Shown piece after piece: positions 10,111 through 18,029 of a stretch of DNA of 58,180 bases. The stretch is taken from assembly GCA_903828455.1 (NCBI GenBank), contig CAIKMJ010000034.1, positions 1-58,180 of the forward strand, read 5' to 3'. Both the position numbers and the translations under genes were made by a program. Every line of letters starts with the position of its first letter. Positions within the stretch are counted from its first letter, which is position 1. The stretch comes from an uncultured Acidobacteriia bacterium. Lineage in GTDB: Bacteria; Acidobacteriota; Terriglobia; Bryobacterales; Bryobacteraceae. Under the pieces are notes generated by a model, which was not told the DNA's origin, searched no databases, and saw only the letters and a list, made by a program, of their open reading frames with translations.

Positions 10111-11625
10111 CTATTTGCGCGGCTTCACCGCGTAGGAGTACGCCACTTCGCCCTGCTTGTGCGCGGGCGTCTCATCCTTCGGCAGATAGGACCGGATGTA
10201 ATCCACCTTCACGTTGTCCGGTGTCACCGACACGCGCAGGTGCCCGCCGCCCGGCAGGATGTCGCCGGCGTACGCGTCGGGGAACGGCGTCGAGTTGCTC
10301 GGGTCCGCCGGATTAGGCGTCTCCTGATACACGATGCCGTCCTTCACTTCATGCGCGAACAGATGATCGTGGCCCTGGAAGAAGATGGTCACGCCGGTCT
10401 TCACCATCAGCTGATGGATCGGCAGTTCCCAGCCCGGCCGCATCTTGTCGAACTCCCACTCGCCCTTGTGATTCTTCCCGCCCCACTCGTACAGATCGGC
10501 CAGTTTGATGCCGCCGCGATCGATCCCCATCACGTGGTGCGTGAAGATGAACTTGTACTTTGCGTGGCTCTCTTCGAGCGTCTTCTTCAGCCACTTGTAC
10601 TGCGCGTCGCCGAGGGTGCTGCCCCAGCCGATGCTCTCGAGCGTGTACGTGTAACCGTTCTTCGCTCCCTTGCGGTTGCTCTTGTCCTTATCCGGCCGCT
10701 CGAAGCCCACCTCGGTGCCAACCTGCGTCGGCGACTGCCAGTAGGGATCGATGGTCACGAACAGCGCGTCGCCCCAGGTCCACGCGTAATAATCGCGGCG
10801 CAGACCGACGAACTGGACGGGCTCGGTATCGCCCGTGTAAAAACCATCCGGCTCCGGCTGCGGATAGTAGAGGTTGCGCGCCTTGCCGGCCCACACGGCA
10901 ACGTTATTCGGCGTGCCGTCCAGCAGGTACTTCGCCGCCTGCTCGTGATTGCCGTTGACCAGGAACAGCGGCGCCGAACTGGCCACCTTGCCGAAGAAAG
11001 CGCGCTGATTGATGTACAACTGGTTCACCACTTCGGGCGTCAGCGTCGTCAGCGTGTCCACGCTGAAGTCATCGCCGAGCGCGATATAGAAGTCGGGTTT
11101 CTCGCCGCGGACCTGCGCCAGCGTGCGGTCGAACATTGCGGCGTCGTACATCCGGTTCACGCGTTCGGGATGCGAATCGCCCTCCACGCCGAACACGAAC
11201 GAACTGCCCGCCGGCCGCTGCGTCTGAAACGAATTTGCCTCGCCCGCCGTGTAGGCCGCCGCGCCCGGTTTGCGGTAGCGGAGACGGTAGCTGTAATGCG
11301 TATTGGGTTTCAGTTTGTCGACGACGAACTCGACCGGCACACCGCCCTTCGTGGTCTTCGCGGCCACCTTCGACGGATAGCTTCCCGCCTTCACGCCGTA
11401 TTCAATGTACGCATCCATGTCGTCGGGCGCCAGCACGCTGAGCGTGATGGAATGGTCGGTCGGCCGCCCCAGCACCTGCGTCAGCGTCGTCACCACGGCT
11501 TTGGTGTCCGCCTTCATCGATTCCGGCGGCTGCTGCGCCTGCGAAAGCGTCACCACCACCGCCAGCATGCTGGCGCCGAAGATGGCGATCCCGGCCATCC
11601 CGTAATTGATCCGCGTGAGTTTCAT
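10111..11625 (-). CDS. secreted metallophosphoesterase with fibronectin-like N-domain (copy 1)
   Basis: This 504-residue protein is probably exported: an N-terminal hydrophobic stretch (GIAIFGASMLAVVVTLSQAQ) is a signal peptide or anchor. Residues about 45-135 form a purple-acid-phosphatase-like or fibronectin III domain ending in YSYRLRYRKPG. The calcineurin-like phosphoesterase core follows, with FGVEGDSHPER in place of the first DxH motif, LGDDF, NGNHE, FTHH and QGHDHLFAHE. The substrate, a phosphomonoester or diester, is unknown. It lies next to a paralog upstream (11734-13314) with the same domain order and a similar C-terminus; a strong hairpin separates the two, so they may be separate transcripts. 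Confidence 0.85.
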   Translation of the reverse strand: MKLTRINYGMAGIAIFGASMLAVVVTLSQAQQPPESMKADTKAVVTTLTQVLGRPTDHSITLSVLAPDDMDAYIEYGVKAGSYPSKVAAKTTKGGVPVEFVVDKLKPNTHYSYRLRYRKPGAAAYTAGEANSFQTQRPAGSSFVFGVEGDSHPERVNRMYDAAMFDRTLAQVRGEKPDFYIALGDDFSVDTLTTLTPEVVNQLYINQRAFFGKVASSAPLFLVNGNHEQAAKYLLDGTPNNVAVWAGKARNLYYPQPEPDGFYTGDTEPVQFVGLRRDYYAWTWGDALFVTIDPYWQSPTQVGTEVGFERPDKDKSNRKGAKNGYTYTLESIGWGSTLGDAQYKWLKKTLEESHAKYKFIFTHHVMGIDRGGIKLADLYEWGGKNHKGEWEFDKMRPGWELPIHQLMVKTGVTIFFQGHDHLFAHEVKDGIVYQETPNPADPSNSTPFPDAYAGDILPGGGHLRVSVTPDNVKVDYIRSYLPKDETPAHKQGEVAYSYAVKPRK

Positions 11626-11664
11626 GTCGTTATCCGTCCTGCTATTTTATGCCAATAAACAGTT

Positions 11665-11705
11665 GCGGCGCGGACTGCATCGTGATCCGATACAGTCCGC
11701 GCCGC
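11665..11705. terminator. 13-bp perfect GC-rich hairpin (terminator-like)
   Basis: GCGGCGCGGACTG (11665-11677) and CAGTCCGCGCCGC (11693-11705) form a perfect 13-bp stem with a 15-base loop between the two metallophosphoesterase genes. On the minus strand it is followed by AACTGTTTATT, a modest U-rich stretch, so it probably ends the transcript of the gene at 11734-13314. Confidence 0.7.
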
Positions 11706-11733
11706 GCTGGCTGCGTTTTTTGAGTGAAGCGGG

Positions 11734-13314
11734 TTACTTCTTCGGCAACACGACATAAGAGTCGGCAATTTCGCCGTTCTTATGCTGTGCGGTTTCCTTG
11801 GAAGGAATCCAGGTTTCCACGTAATCCACCTTGGTCTTTTCCGGCGAAACGGTCACGCGAAGGTAACCGGTGCCGCCGAGAACGGTGCCGTGAATGTAGT
11901 TGTACTGCTTGCCGCGGTTGCCGAGTTCGGTGCCGCTGGCGCTCGGCTGAGGGCCTTCCTGATACACGATGCCGTCCAGATCCTGCTTGGCATACGTGTG
12001 ATCGTGGCCGTGGAAGTAGATGGACGCGTTGTTCTCCACCAGCAACTGGTGGATCGGCTTCGCCCAGCCCGGACGCGCCTTATCCCATCCCCACGTGCCA
12101 TCGAGATTGTAACCGCCCATTTCGAGGTACTTCACCACTTCCACGCCGCCGCGCATCGCGCCGTCCATATCGAGACCGCCGATCAGGTTGTGCGAGAAGA
12201 TGAACTTGTACTTCGCCTTGCTGCCTTCGAGCGTCGTCTTCAGCCAGTCGTACTGTTCCTTGCCGAGCGTCAGATTCCAGTCGCCGGCCATCTCGGGCGC
12301 CTGCGGGTGATTCCAGTACGGATCGAGCACGATGAAGAGCGCATCGCCCCACGTGAACGCGTAGTTGGCCTGGCGGACGCCGACGATCGCTTCTTCCTTC
12401 GTGCTGCCGGTGTAGAAGTTATTCGGAATCGGATTCGGGAAGTAGCGTTTGCGGGCCAGCGCATCGAGGATACCGATGTTGACGCCGTTGTTGCCGCCGC
12501 CCTTCTTACCAGCATCGGCATTGGCGTTGGCCGCCACGGCTGCCGTCGCGCCCTTTTCACCTTCGTGGTTGCCCATGGAAAGGAACAGCGCCGCCGAGTG
12601 GTTCAGGATGTCGTAGTAGGAGCGCATCAGCAGCATGCGGTCTTCCACGCCTTCCTTCGACTTCGGATTCAGCTTGTCGACGAAGAAGTTATCGCCGAGA
12701 TCGACCATGAAGTCCGGCTTATCGGCCAGCATGTTCTTCAGGCTGAGGGCGTAGGTTTCGTCGCTCGAGCGTTCGTCCATGTGCGGGTCGAACTGCACCG
12801 TGAAGGTGTAGGTGCTGCCGGCGGGACGCGCGGTGTGGAAGGTGTGCTCGGCGCGGGCGATGTATTCGCCGTTGCCTTCGCGATAACGCATCCGGTAGAA
12901 GTATTGAGTATTCGCCTTCAGCTTCTGGATCTCGACGTTGAACGGCTCGCCGGCCGGATACTTCGCGGGCGCGGTCTTGCCCGTATACGAACCCGGCTTG
13001 GTGCCGTATTCGTAGTAAGCTTCGATCGCCTTCACCGGAGCCGCGTCGATCGTCACCGTGGTATCGGTGGGACGCCCGATCAGTTCCTGCGCCGAAAACA
13101 TGGGGTCGGGATTGTACCGCTTATGCTCGCCGAGGCCGCTGTTCGAGGGAGCCGGGTGCGTCACCAGAGCAGGATTCACCGAATCCGCAAAGTCCGAACC
13201 GCCCTTCTTTTCCTGTTTGCCCTGCTGGCCGGCTGCGTTCGGGGCCTGGATCACCAGCACCACCGCCGCAGTGAGCAGCGCGGCGCCGACGCCGATTTTT
13301 TGACTTGCCTTCAT
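11734..13314 (-). CDS. secreted metallophosphoesterase with fibronectin-like N-domain (copy 2)
   Basis: This 526-residue paralog of the gene at 10111 has an N-terminal signal sequence (ALLTAAVVLVIQAPNAAGQQ), a fibronectin-like domain (IEAYYEYGTKPGSYTGK ... YFYRMRYREGNGEY) and a calcineurin-like phosphatase core. Its metal motifs are more canonical than in copy 1: QFDPHMDE (DxH), LGDNFF, MGNHEG, FSHNLIG and FHGHDHTYAK. An Ala/Asn/Gly-rich insertion (AAVAANANADAGKKGGGNNG) follows the NHE motif. Both copies end with a similar segment (VKVDYI/VDYVETWIPSKET), pointing to duplication. A good promoter is seen just upstream at 13369-13396. Confidence 0.87.
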   Translation of the reverse strand: MKASQKIGVGAALLTAAVVLVIQAPNAAGQQGKQEKKGGSDFADSVNPALVTHPAPSNSGLGEHKRYNPDPMFSAQELIGRPTDTTVTIDAAPVKAIEAYYEYGTKPGSYTGKTAPAKYPAGEPFNVEIQKLKANTQYFYRMRYREGNGEYIARAEHTFHTARPAGSTYTFTVQFDPHMDERSSDETYALSLKNMLADKPDFMVDLGDNFFVDKLNPKSKEGVEDRMLLMRSYYDILNHSAALFLSMGNHEGEKGATAAVAANANADAGKKGGGNNGVNIGILDALARKRYFPNPIPNNFYTGSTKEEAIVGVRQANYAFTWGDALFIVLDPYWNHPQAPEMAGDWNLTLGKEQYDWLKTTLEGSKAKYKFIFSHNLIGGLDMDGAMRGGVEVVKYLEMGGYNLDGTWGWDKARPGWAKPIHQLLVENNASIYFHGHDHTYAKQDLDGIVYQEGPQPSASGTELGNRGKQYNYIHGTVLGGTGYLRVTVSPEKTKVDYVETWIPSKETAQHKNGEIADSYVVLPKK

Positions 13315-13368
13315 AAGTTACTCAATACCTCTTCTTCAGAATGAGCGTTCGGGGGGACCCGGTCGCCA

Positions 13369-13396
13369 ATTATATATCAAATATTCCGGGACCCAA
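13369..13396 (-). promoter_or_regulatory. sigma-70-type promoter for the phosphoesterase at 11734-13314
   Basis: Read on the minus strand, TTGGGT (13396-13391) is followed after 16 bases by a perfect TATAAT (13374-13369), about 55 bases before the ATG at 13314. The AT-rich patch stands out in this GC-rich DNA. A 15-bp tandem repeat array abuts the -35 box on its upstream side. Confidence 0.6.
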
Positions 13397-13469
13397 TACT
13401 CAGAAGCCCGGCACTTCCGAACCTGCTGCGCAAAAACCTGGTACTTACAAACCTAGTACTTCGGAACCT
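13395..13469. repeat. degenerate 15-bp tandem repeat, five units
   Basis: Five 15-mers in a row: AATACTCAGAAGCCC, GGCACTTCCGAACCT, GCTGCGCAAAAACCT, GGTACTTACAAACCT and AGTACTTCGGAACCT. They run from the -35 box of the phosphoesterase promoter into the last codons of the moeZ-like gene. They could be a minisatellite or a set of regulator sites upstream of the promoter. The plus strand can be read as pentapeptides, but that frame runs antisense to moeZ and is not called as a gene. Confidence 0.7.
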
Positions 13470-14613
13470 TCGGATCGACCTTGTCGCTCCATGCCAGGAT
13501 TCCGCCTGTCATGTTACGCGCCTGCGTAAATCCGTTCTGTTTCAGGAAGTCGACCGCTTTCGCGCTCCGGCCGCCCATCTTGCAATGCACCACCAGCTCC
13601 GCGTTCTTGTCGCCAAGCTCCGCGTAACGCTTCGGCAGTTCGTTCAGCGGGATCAGCACCGACCCCGGGATCCGGCAGATCTGGAATTCATGCGGCTCGC
13701 GCACATCGAGCAGCGTGAACCGATCGCCGCGATCCTGCTTCGCCTTCACTTCCACCGGATCGATATCGCTCGTCATCACAGCCGCCTCCGCCGGACCTTC
13801 GGCGTGTGGCACGCCGCAAAACTGCACATAGTCGATCAGCGCCTTCACCGTCGGGTTGTCGCCGCAGACCGGGCACTCGGGATCGCGCCGCAGCTTCATC
13901 TCGCGGAACTTCATCCCGAGAGCGTCATACAACATCAGCCGCCCGACCAGCGTGTCGCCGATCCCGAGAATCAGCTTCACCGTTTCCGTCGCCTGCACCA
14001 GACCGATGATGCCGGGCAGAATTCCCAGCACTCCGCCCTCGGCGCAGCTCGGCACAAGACCCGGAGGCGGCGGCTCCGGATACAGGCAGCGATAGCACGG
14101 CCCGCCCGGATAGGCGAACACCGTCGCCTGACCTTCGAAGCGGAAGATGGAACCGTAAACGTTCGGCTTGCCCATCAGCACGCAGGCGTCGTTGACTAAG
14201 TAGCGCGTGGGGAAGTTATCCGTGCCGTCCACGATGATGTCGTAGTCGCGGAAGATCTCCATCGCGTTCTCGCTCGAAAGCGCCGTCTCATGACGGTCCA
14301 GCTTCACGAACGGGTTGATGTCGGTCATCGTCTCAATGGCCGAATCGAGCTTTTTCTTGCCCACGTCCTTGGTGCCGTGGATCACCTGGCGCTGCAGGTT
14401 GGTGAAATCGACCACGTCGAAATCCACCAGGCCGATGCGCCCGATGCCCGCCGCCGCCAGATACATGCCGAGCGGCGCACCGAGTCCGCCCGTGCCCACC
14501 AGCAGCACGCTCGCCTGCTTCAGCTTCAGCTGGCCTTCCATACCCACTTCGGGCATGATCAGGTGCCGGCTGTAGCGAAGGATCTCTTCTTTGGAAAGGG
14601 TTACTTCAGACAT
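13453..14613 (-). CDS. moeZ: MoeZ/MoeB-like sulfur-carrier adenylyltransferase with rhodanese domain
   Basis: This 386-residue enzyme activates the C-terminus of a ubiquitin-like sulfur carrier by adenylation and then sulfurates it. The N-terminal E1-like domain shows RYSRHLIMPEVG, the nucleotide loop GTGGLGAPLGMYLAAAG, DGTDNFPTRYLVNDAC, CYRCLYPEPPPPG and the zinc-ligand pair CPVCGDNP. The C-terminal rhodanese domain (about residues 280-386) has DVREPHEFQICRIPGS and the active-site loop HCKMGGRSA with Cys344. In mycobacteria the MoeZ protein of this architecture activates CysO. Here its ATG overlaps the end of the CysO-like gene by eight bases, which ties it to that carrier. A general role in molybdopterin or thiouridine sulfuration is also possible. 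Confidence 0.92.
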   Translation of the reverse strand: MSEVTLSKEEILRYSRHLIMPEVGMEGQLKLKQASVLLVGTGGLGAPLGMYLAAAGIGRIGLVDFDVVDFTNLQRQVIHGTKDVGKKKLDSAIETMTDINPFVKLDRHETALSSENAMEIFRDYDIIVDGTDNFPTRYLVNDACVLMGKPNVYGSIFRFEGQATVFAYPGGPCYRCLYPEPPPPGLVPSCAEGGVLGILPGIIGLVQATETVKLILGIGDTLVGRLMLYDALGMKFREMKLRRDPECPVCGDNPTVKALIDYVQFCGVPHAEGPAEAAVMTSDIDPVEVKAKQDRGDRFTLLDVREPHEFQICRIPGSVLIPLNELPKRYAELGDKNAELVVHCKMGGRSAKAVDFLKQNGFTQARNMTGGILAWSDKVDPKVPKY

Positions 14614-14884
14614 GACCGCCTGCGATGCTGGGCACGATGGACACGGTATCGCTGTCCTTCACCGCGGTCGCCACTTTATCCATAAATCGAATGTCTTCGT
14701 CATTCAAATAGACGTTAACGAAACTTCGAAGTTTCCCCTCGTCTGTAAATAAATGTTTTTTGAGGTCGGGGAAACGCGCGGTAAGTGCTCCCAGCACTTC
14801 ACCGACGGTTGCGCCGCCCAGTTCAATGCTGTCATTCTTCTCCGCGAACTGCCGGAGGGGCGTGGGGATCATGATACGGGCCAT
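14606..14884 (-). CDS. cysO: CysO-like ubiquitin-fold sulfur-carrier protein ending GGHV
   Basis: This 92-residue MoaD/ThiS-fold protein is the sulfur carrier of the operon. The segment LRSFVNVYLNDEDIRF and the tail VSIVPSIAGG closely match mycobacterial CysO as I recall it, and differ from MoaD of molybdopterin synthase. The unusual point is the C-terminus: the di-glycine (Gly89-Gly90) is followed by His-Val before the stop. Carriers must end in a free Gly-Gly carboxylate to be adenylated, so two residues have to be removed first, presumably by the JAMM peptidase encoded just upstream. AGAGGA six bases before the ATG is a strong ribosome-binding site. It overlaps the JAMM gene by 16 bases and moeZ by 8. 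Confidence 0.9.
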   Translation of the reverse strand: MARIMIPTPLRQFAEKNDSIELGGATVGEVLGALTARFPDLKKHLFTDEGKLRSFVNVYLNDEDIRFMDKVATAVKDSDTVSIVPSIAGGHV

Positions 14885-15294
14885 GTTAGTTCCTCTTTAT
14901 CTGCGTGTGTCTGCTCGGCATTGGGTAGCCAGCTGTTGGCGTGGTCGAATTTGCCGTTCTGAATCGACAGAACGACAAACGAGTACCACGGACAGGAATT
15001 CTTCAAATCGGTTTCCGAAAAATATGCGCCGCAATCGGGATGCGAATGGTAGATGCCGATCAGATCCAGCTTCCGTTCGCGCGCTTCGCGGTCGGCGCGC
15101 AGCAGGTCTTCCGGACGCAGTTCGTAGCGGGCGGCCTGCGATCCGGCCGAAACGTTGTCCAGCGCCAGCGCAATCGTCACCACCTTCTTCTCGCCGTCGA
15201 TGGTGCCGATCATCGCGCCGCAGCATTCGTTCGGATACGCCGCCTGCGCATGGTTCACCATTTCGCGCCAGGGGCCGCGTTCAATATCGATCAT
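14869..15294 (-). CDS. mec: JAMM/MPN+ metallopeptidase (Mec-like)
   Basis: This 141-residue zinc isopeptidase is of the JAB1/MPN/Mov34 family. All metal-site residues are visible: Glu23 in PNECCG, His83 and His85 in YHSHPDCG, Ser93 and Asp96 in FSETD, which is the HxHx7Sx2D signature. In Mycobacterium the homologous Mec+ releases cysteine from the CysO-cysteine adduct. JAMM enzymes in other pathways (HcyD, QbsD) instead trim extra residues from a sulfur carrier to expose its Gly-Gly. Both jobs are plausible here because the carrier ends GGHV. The gene sits three bases after cysM and overlaps the carrier gene, so coupled expression is likely. Confidence 0.92.
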   Translation of the reverse strand: MIDIERGPWREMVNHAQAAYPNECCGAMIGTIDGEKKVVTIALALDNVSAGSQAARYELRPEDLLRADREARERKLDLIGIYHSHPDCGAYFSETDLKNSCPWYSFVVLSIQNGKFDHANSWLPNAEQTHADKEELTWPVS

Positions 15295-15297
15295 GAT

Positions 15298-16245
15298 TCA
15301 GTCTTCCGTTTCGTCCCAGAAATGTTCGCTCAGATACTTATCGGCGCTGTCGCAAAGGATGGTCACGATCACACCCTTTTTGCCCTGCGCGTGCAGTTCG
15401 CGCGCAACCTTGACCGCCGCCACCACGTTACCGCCCGCCGAAATGCCGCCCAGAATGCCTTCCACCCTGGCCATGCGCTTCACCATTTTGTGGCAATCCT
15501 CGGTTTCGATTTCCAGATTGCGGTCGGCCACGGTTTCGTCGTAGATGCCCGGCACAATCGCGGTCGGCATGTGCTTGGTGCCTTCGATCCCGTGGAAGCC
15601 CACCGAAGGCTGCGCCGAGAAGCACTGCACGCCCGGCACATCCCGCTTGAGCCGCCGGCTGTTGCCGATGAACGTTCCGCTGGTGCCGAGCAGCGCCACG
15701 AAGTGCGTGATGCGTCCGCCGGTCTGCGCGATGATCTCGGGCGCGGTGGTCTCGAAGTGCGCCTGCCAGTTGGCCGGATTGTTGTACTGATCGGGATAGA
15801 AATACCGGTCCGGATCCTTCGCGTACATTTCGCGCACGCGGCGGATGGCTCCGTCCGAACCCTCGTCGCCCGGCGTCAGCACCAGTTCCGCGCCATAGGC
15901 GGCGAGGATGCGCTTGCGTTCCATTGACGCGTTCATCGGCAGGCAGAGCTTCACCTTATAACCGCGCGCCGCGCCGAACATGGCGTACGCGATGCCGGTG
16001 TTGCCGCTGGTGGCGTCGATCAGCGTCTTGTCTTTGGTCAGCTTGCCGGTGCGCTCGCCGTCCTGAATCATGTTCAGCGCCGCGCGGTCTTTGACGGAAC
16101 CGCCCGGATTGAAGTACTCGGCCTTGGCGTAAATCTCAATGCCGGGAAACTCCGCCGCGATCTTTTCGAGCCGCAGCAGAGGCGTGTTGCCCACATTTCC
16201 GATTACATCGTGCGCCATGCGAGGCGCGAATTGGGTGCCGGTCAT
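15298..16245 (-). CDS. cysM: CysM-like cysteine synthase (thiocarboxylate-dependent type)
   Basis: This 315-residue fold-type II PLP enzyme is of the cysteine synthase family. The Schiff-base Lys is Lys52 in FNPGGSVKDRAAL, the substrate loop is ATSGNTGIAYAMFGA and the phosphate-binding region is LLGTSGTFIGNSRRL. Its first position in an operon with JAMM, CysO-like and MoeZ-like genes makes it the likely partner that adds the carrier thiocarboxylate to activated serine (O-phospho- or O-acetylserine), giving a carrier-cysteine adduct. That donor is inferred from context. A sulfide-using O-acetylserine sulfhydrylase cannot be excluded from sequence alone. The ATG at 16245 leaves a 135-bp divergent region to the glycosyltransferase. 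Confidence 0.9.
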   Translation of the reverse strand: MTGTQFAPRMAHDVIGNVGNTPLLRLEKIAAEFPGIEIYAKAEYFNPGGSVKDRAALNMIQDGERTGKLTKDKTLIDATSGNTGIAYAMFGAARGYKVKLCLPMNASMERKRILAAYGAELVLTPGDEGSDGAIRRVREMYAKDPDRYFYPDQYNNPANWQAHFETTAPEIIAQTGGRITHFVALLGTSGTFIGNSRRLKRDVPGVQCFSAQPSVGFHGIEGTKHMPTAIVPGIYDETVADRNLEIETEDCHKMVKRMARVEGILGGISAGGNVVAAVKVARELHAQGKKGVIVTILCDSADKYLSEHFWDETED

Positions 16246-16380
16246 GGATTCTGGACTTTCCCCATCTTACAATTGGTCCGCGCACAACGCCCGCCCGAGT
16301 GCTAGCCTGTGCGCTCCGTCACCGGCCTGCGCACCGACGCTGCCCAATTCGCCGTCCCTGCGCGTACAATATGGATTCTC

Positions 16381-17127
16381 TTGCGACGCCTTTTGATTCG
16401 CCCCGGCGCGATCGGCGATTTCATCGTCAGTCTCCCCGCGCTCGAAGCGCTCCGCGCTGACTATACAGAAGTCTGGTGCGCCGCGCCCAACGTCCCGCTC
16501 GCCCGCTTTGCCGACGCCGCCCGCTCCATCGCCTCCGTCGGCCTCGACCGCCTCGGCATCCTCGCCGCCGACGACGTCATCGAACGCCTGCGCGGCTTCG
16601 ACTCCATCGTTTCCTGGTACGGCACACGGCGGCCGGACTTGCGCGAACTTGTCGCCCGCCTGAAACTGCCGTTCACCTTCTTCCCTGCCCTGCCTCCCGG
16701 CACTGCCATCCACGCAACGGATTTCTACAACAGTCAAGCCCGCAGTCTGGGTGCCGCACCCGCCTGCACGCCCCGCATCGCAGTGCCGCCCCTGCCACGA
16801 ACCTTCGGCGTCATCCACCCTTTCGCCAGCGGCCCGGCCAAGCGCGCGCCTTTTTGCACGTTCGAAGCCAATTTTGCCGAACTGAGCCGCTCCATGCCCG
16901 TCCACTGGCTGGCCGGACCCGAAGACGGCCGCCCGGACTGGATGCGCTTTCCCGACCTCTACGACCTCGCCTGCTGGCTCGCCGGCGCGCGCATCTTCAT
17001 CGGCAACGACTCCGGAATCTCCCACCTCGCCGCCGCCGTCGGCACCCCGGTGCAGGTGTACTTCCGCGCGACCGACCCGCGCGTCTGGTCTCCGCGCGGT
17101 CATTCGGTCAACGTCATCCGGCTCTGA
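16381..17127 (+). CDS. family 9 glycosyltransferase (heptosyltransferase-like)
   Basis: This 248-residue protein is of the GT9 family, whose members add heptose or similar sugars to the LPS core. The typical N-terminus RRLLIRPGAIGDFIVSLPAL follows the chosen TTG directly, and the sugar-nucleotide site FIGNDSGISHLAAAVGTPV is near the C-terminus. The protein is shorter than WaaC/WaaF (about 320-350), mainly in the middle. The frame continues upstream to a GTG at 16309, but that stretch has rare codons and no homology-like sequence. TACAAT at 16365-16370 looks like a -10 box, which would give a leaderless or nearly leaderless message. The start is therefore the least certain part. Confidence 0.78.
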   Translation: MRRLLIRPGAIGDFIVSLPALEALRADYTEVWCAAPNVPLARFADAARSIASVGLDRLGILAADDVIERLRGFDSIVSWYGTRRPDLRELVARLKLPFTFFPALPPGTAIHATDFYNSQARSLGAAPACTPRIAVPPLPRTFGVIHPFASGPAKRAPFCTFEANFAELSRSMPVHWLAGPEDGRPDWMRFPDLYDLACWLAGARIFIGNDSGISHLAAAVGTPVQVYFRATDPRVWSPRGHSVNVIRL

Positions 17128-17239
17128 CGGCCCGCCAGTCACAGGCAGTTTTCGTTGAAGAAAAAAGACTTACACAGCGAGCCCGGCCCAGGCAATTTAT
17201 AATCGGGGCGTCGTGAACCAGCGCATCGGGCTGCCGAGA

Positions 17240-17317
17240 TGGCTTTGTTTTTTCGAGTCGCCCGGAGCTGCGGCGTCGTTGTGCGGCTTCAATCCGTGGC
17301 TTCGTTTTTTCAAATCG
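17240..17317. repeat. pair of 21-bp direct repeats in a gene-free stretch
   Basis: TGGCTTTGTTTTTTCGAGTCG (17240-17260) recurs as TGGCTTCGTTTTTTCAAATCG (17297-17317), 57 bases on, with three mismatches. On the minus strand the copies read as FEKTKP-like and LEKTKP-like peptide fragments. From memory, such fragments recur in spurious small ORFs of Solibacter-like genomes, so this may be a dispersed non-coding repeat family. The 253-bp gap between 17128 and 17381 holds no convincing gene. Confidence 0.55.
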
Positions 17318-17381
17318 GCGTATTCCCGGATCGCGGGTCGCCATCCGGAGCAACTGCCTTGCTCAATCCGGGAAAATACCG

Positions 17382-18026
17382 CTAAGGCCGCAACAGCGGC
17401 ACCACATGGCGGCGGCAGCATTCGGGCATTTCGGCACGCAGCGCATCGACCGCCTGCGCCGCCTTGCTCAGAAAATCCGGCGTCGCCTCGATCACCGTCC
17501 GACGCGGGTGGCTCGACCACGCTTCGGCGATCTTGCGGTCGGCCTCCACAGCCTCGGCTGCCGACTCGATGCGCAGCGGGTTCTCGTGGTTATAGCCGTT
17601 CGCCGCCGCCGGCGTCCGCAGATGGATCACCGCGTCATACCGCCGAATCTGCTCCTCGAGCGTTGTGCCGACCGAGGACCACAGGTCGTCGCCGTCGCCA
17701 TCGCCTTCCGGACGCGGCCAGTACGCCGCGCCGTCCACCGTGCCGCGGTCGCAGATCAGGATCGCCGGCGCGTCGTGCTCCGCCATGCGCTCCATTTCGC
17801 GCTGGATATAGAAGATCGCGCGCTGCGACGCCTTGCGGTGCTCCGGTCCGCCGCCGCGCGGGAAGCCGCCGCCGAATACGATGCCCGCCGCCTCCGGCAG
17901 CACCCGCATGTGGCTGCAGAAAAAGTGGCGGATCACTTCGAGGATGGCCGTCTTGCCGGCGCCGGGTCCGCCCGTGAGCACAACGCGCCGGCGCTCATGC
18001 GGCTCTTTGCAGTCGCAGCTTCGCAA
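17382..18026 (-). CDS. AAA-type P-loop ATPase (NadR/TTD14-like kinase fold)
   Basis: This 214-residue protein has a clean Walker A at its start (TGGPGAGKT, Lys25-Thr26) and ILICDRGTVDGAAYWP as a likely Walker B or lid region. HLRTPAAANGY is followed by a C-terminal helix set (VEADRKIAEAW, RTVIEAT), a layout known from AAA_28/NadR-type small P-loop ATPases and kinases. No partner domain is attached. It ends the transcript of the upstream secreted-protein gene, three bases downstream of that stop, so co-expression is likely though no shared function is evident. Substrate unknown. Confidence 0.8.
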   Translation of the reverse strand: MRSCDCKEPHERRRVVLTGGPGAGKTAILEVIRHFFCSHMRVLPEAAGIVFGGGFPRGGGPEHRKASQRAIFYIQREMERMAEHDAPAILICDRGTVDGAAYWPRPEGDGDGDDLWSSVGTTLEEQIRRYDAVIHLRTPAAANGYNHENPLRIESAAEAVEADRKIAEAWSSHPRRTVIEATPDFLSKAAQAVDALRAEMPECCRRHVVPLLRP

Positions 18027-18029
18027 GGT

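Noticed and set aside
8758-11658. 966-codon open frame on the plus strand
   Set aside because: It lies antisense to the UbiD gene and the first phosphoesterase, is Arg/His/Leu-rich as expected of a shadow frame in GC-rich DNA, and shows no recognisable motif.
13341-13529. 62-codon plus-strand frame with TQKPGTSEP-like repeats
   Set aside because: The repeats come from a 15-bp DNA array that overlaps the end of moeZ on the other strand; no ribosome site was seen.
13453-16245. Molybdopterin synthase locus (moaD/moeB)
   Set aside because: The carrier resembles CysO rather than MoaD, there is no moaE, and the JAMM and cysM genes fit cysteine synthesis better.
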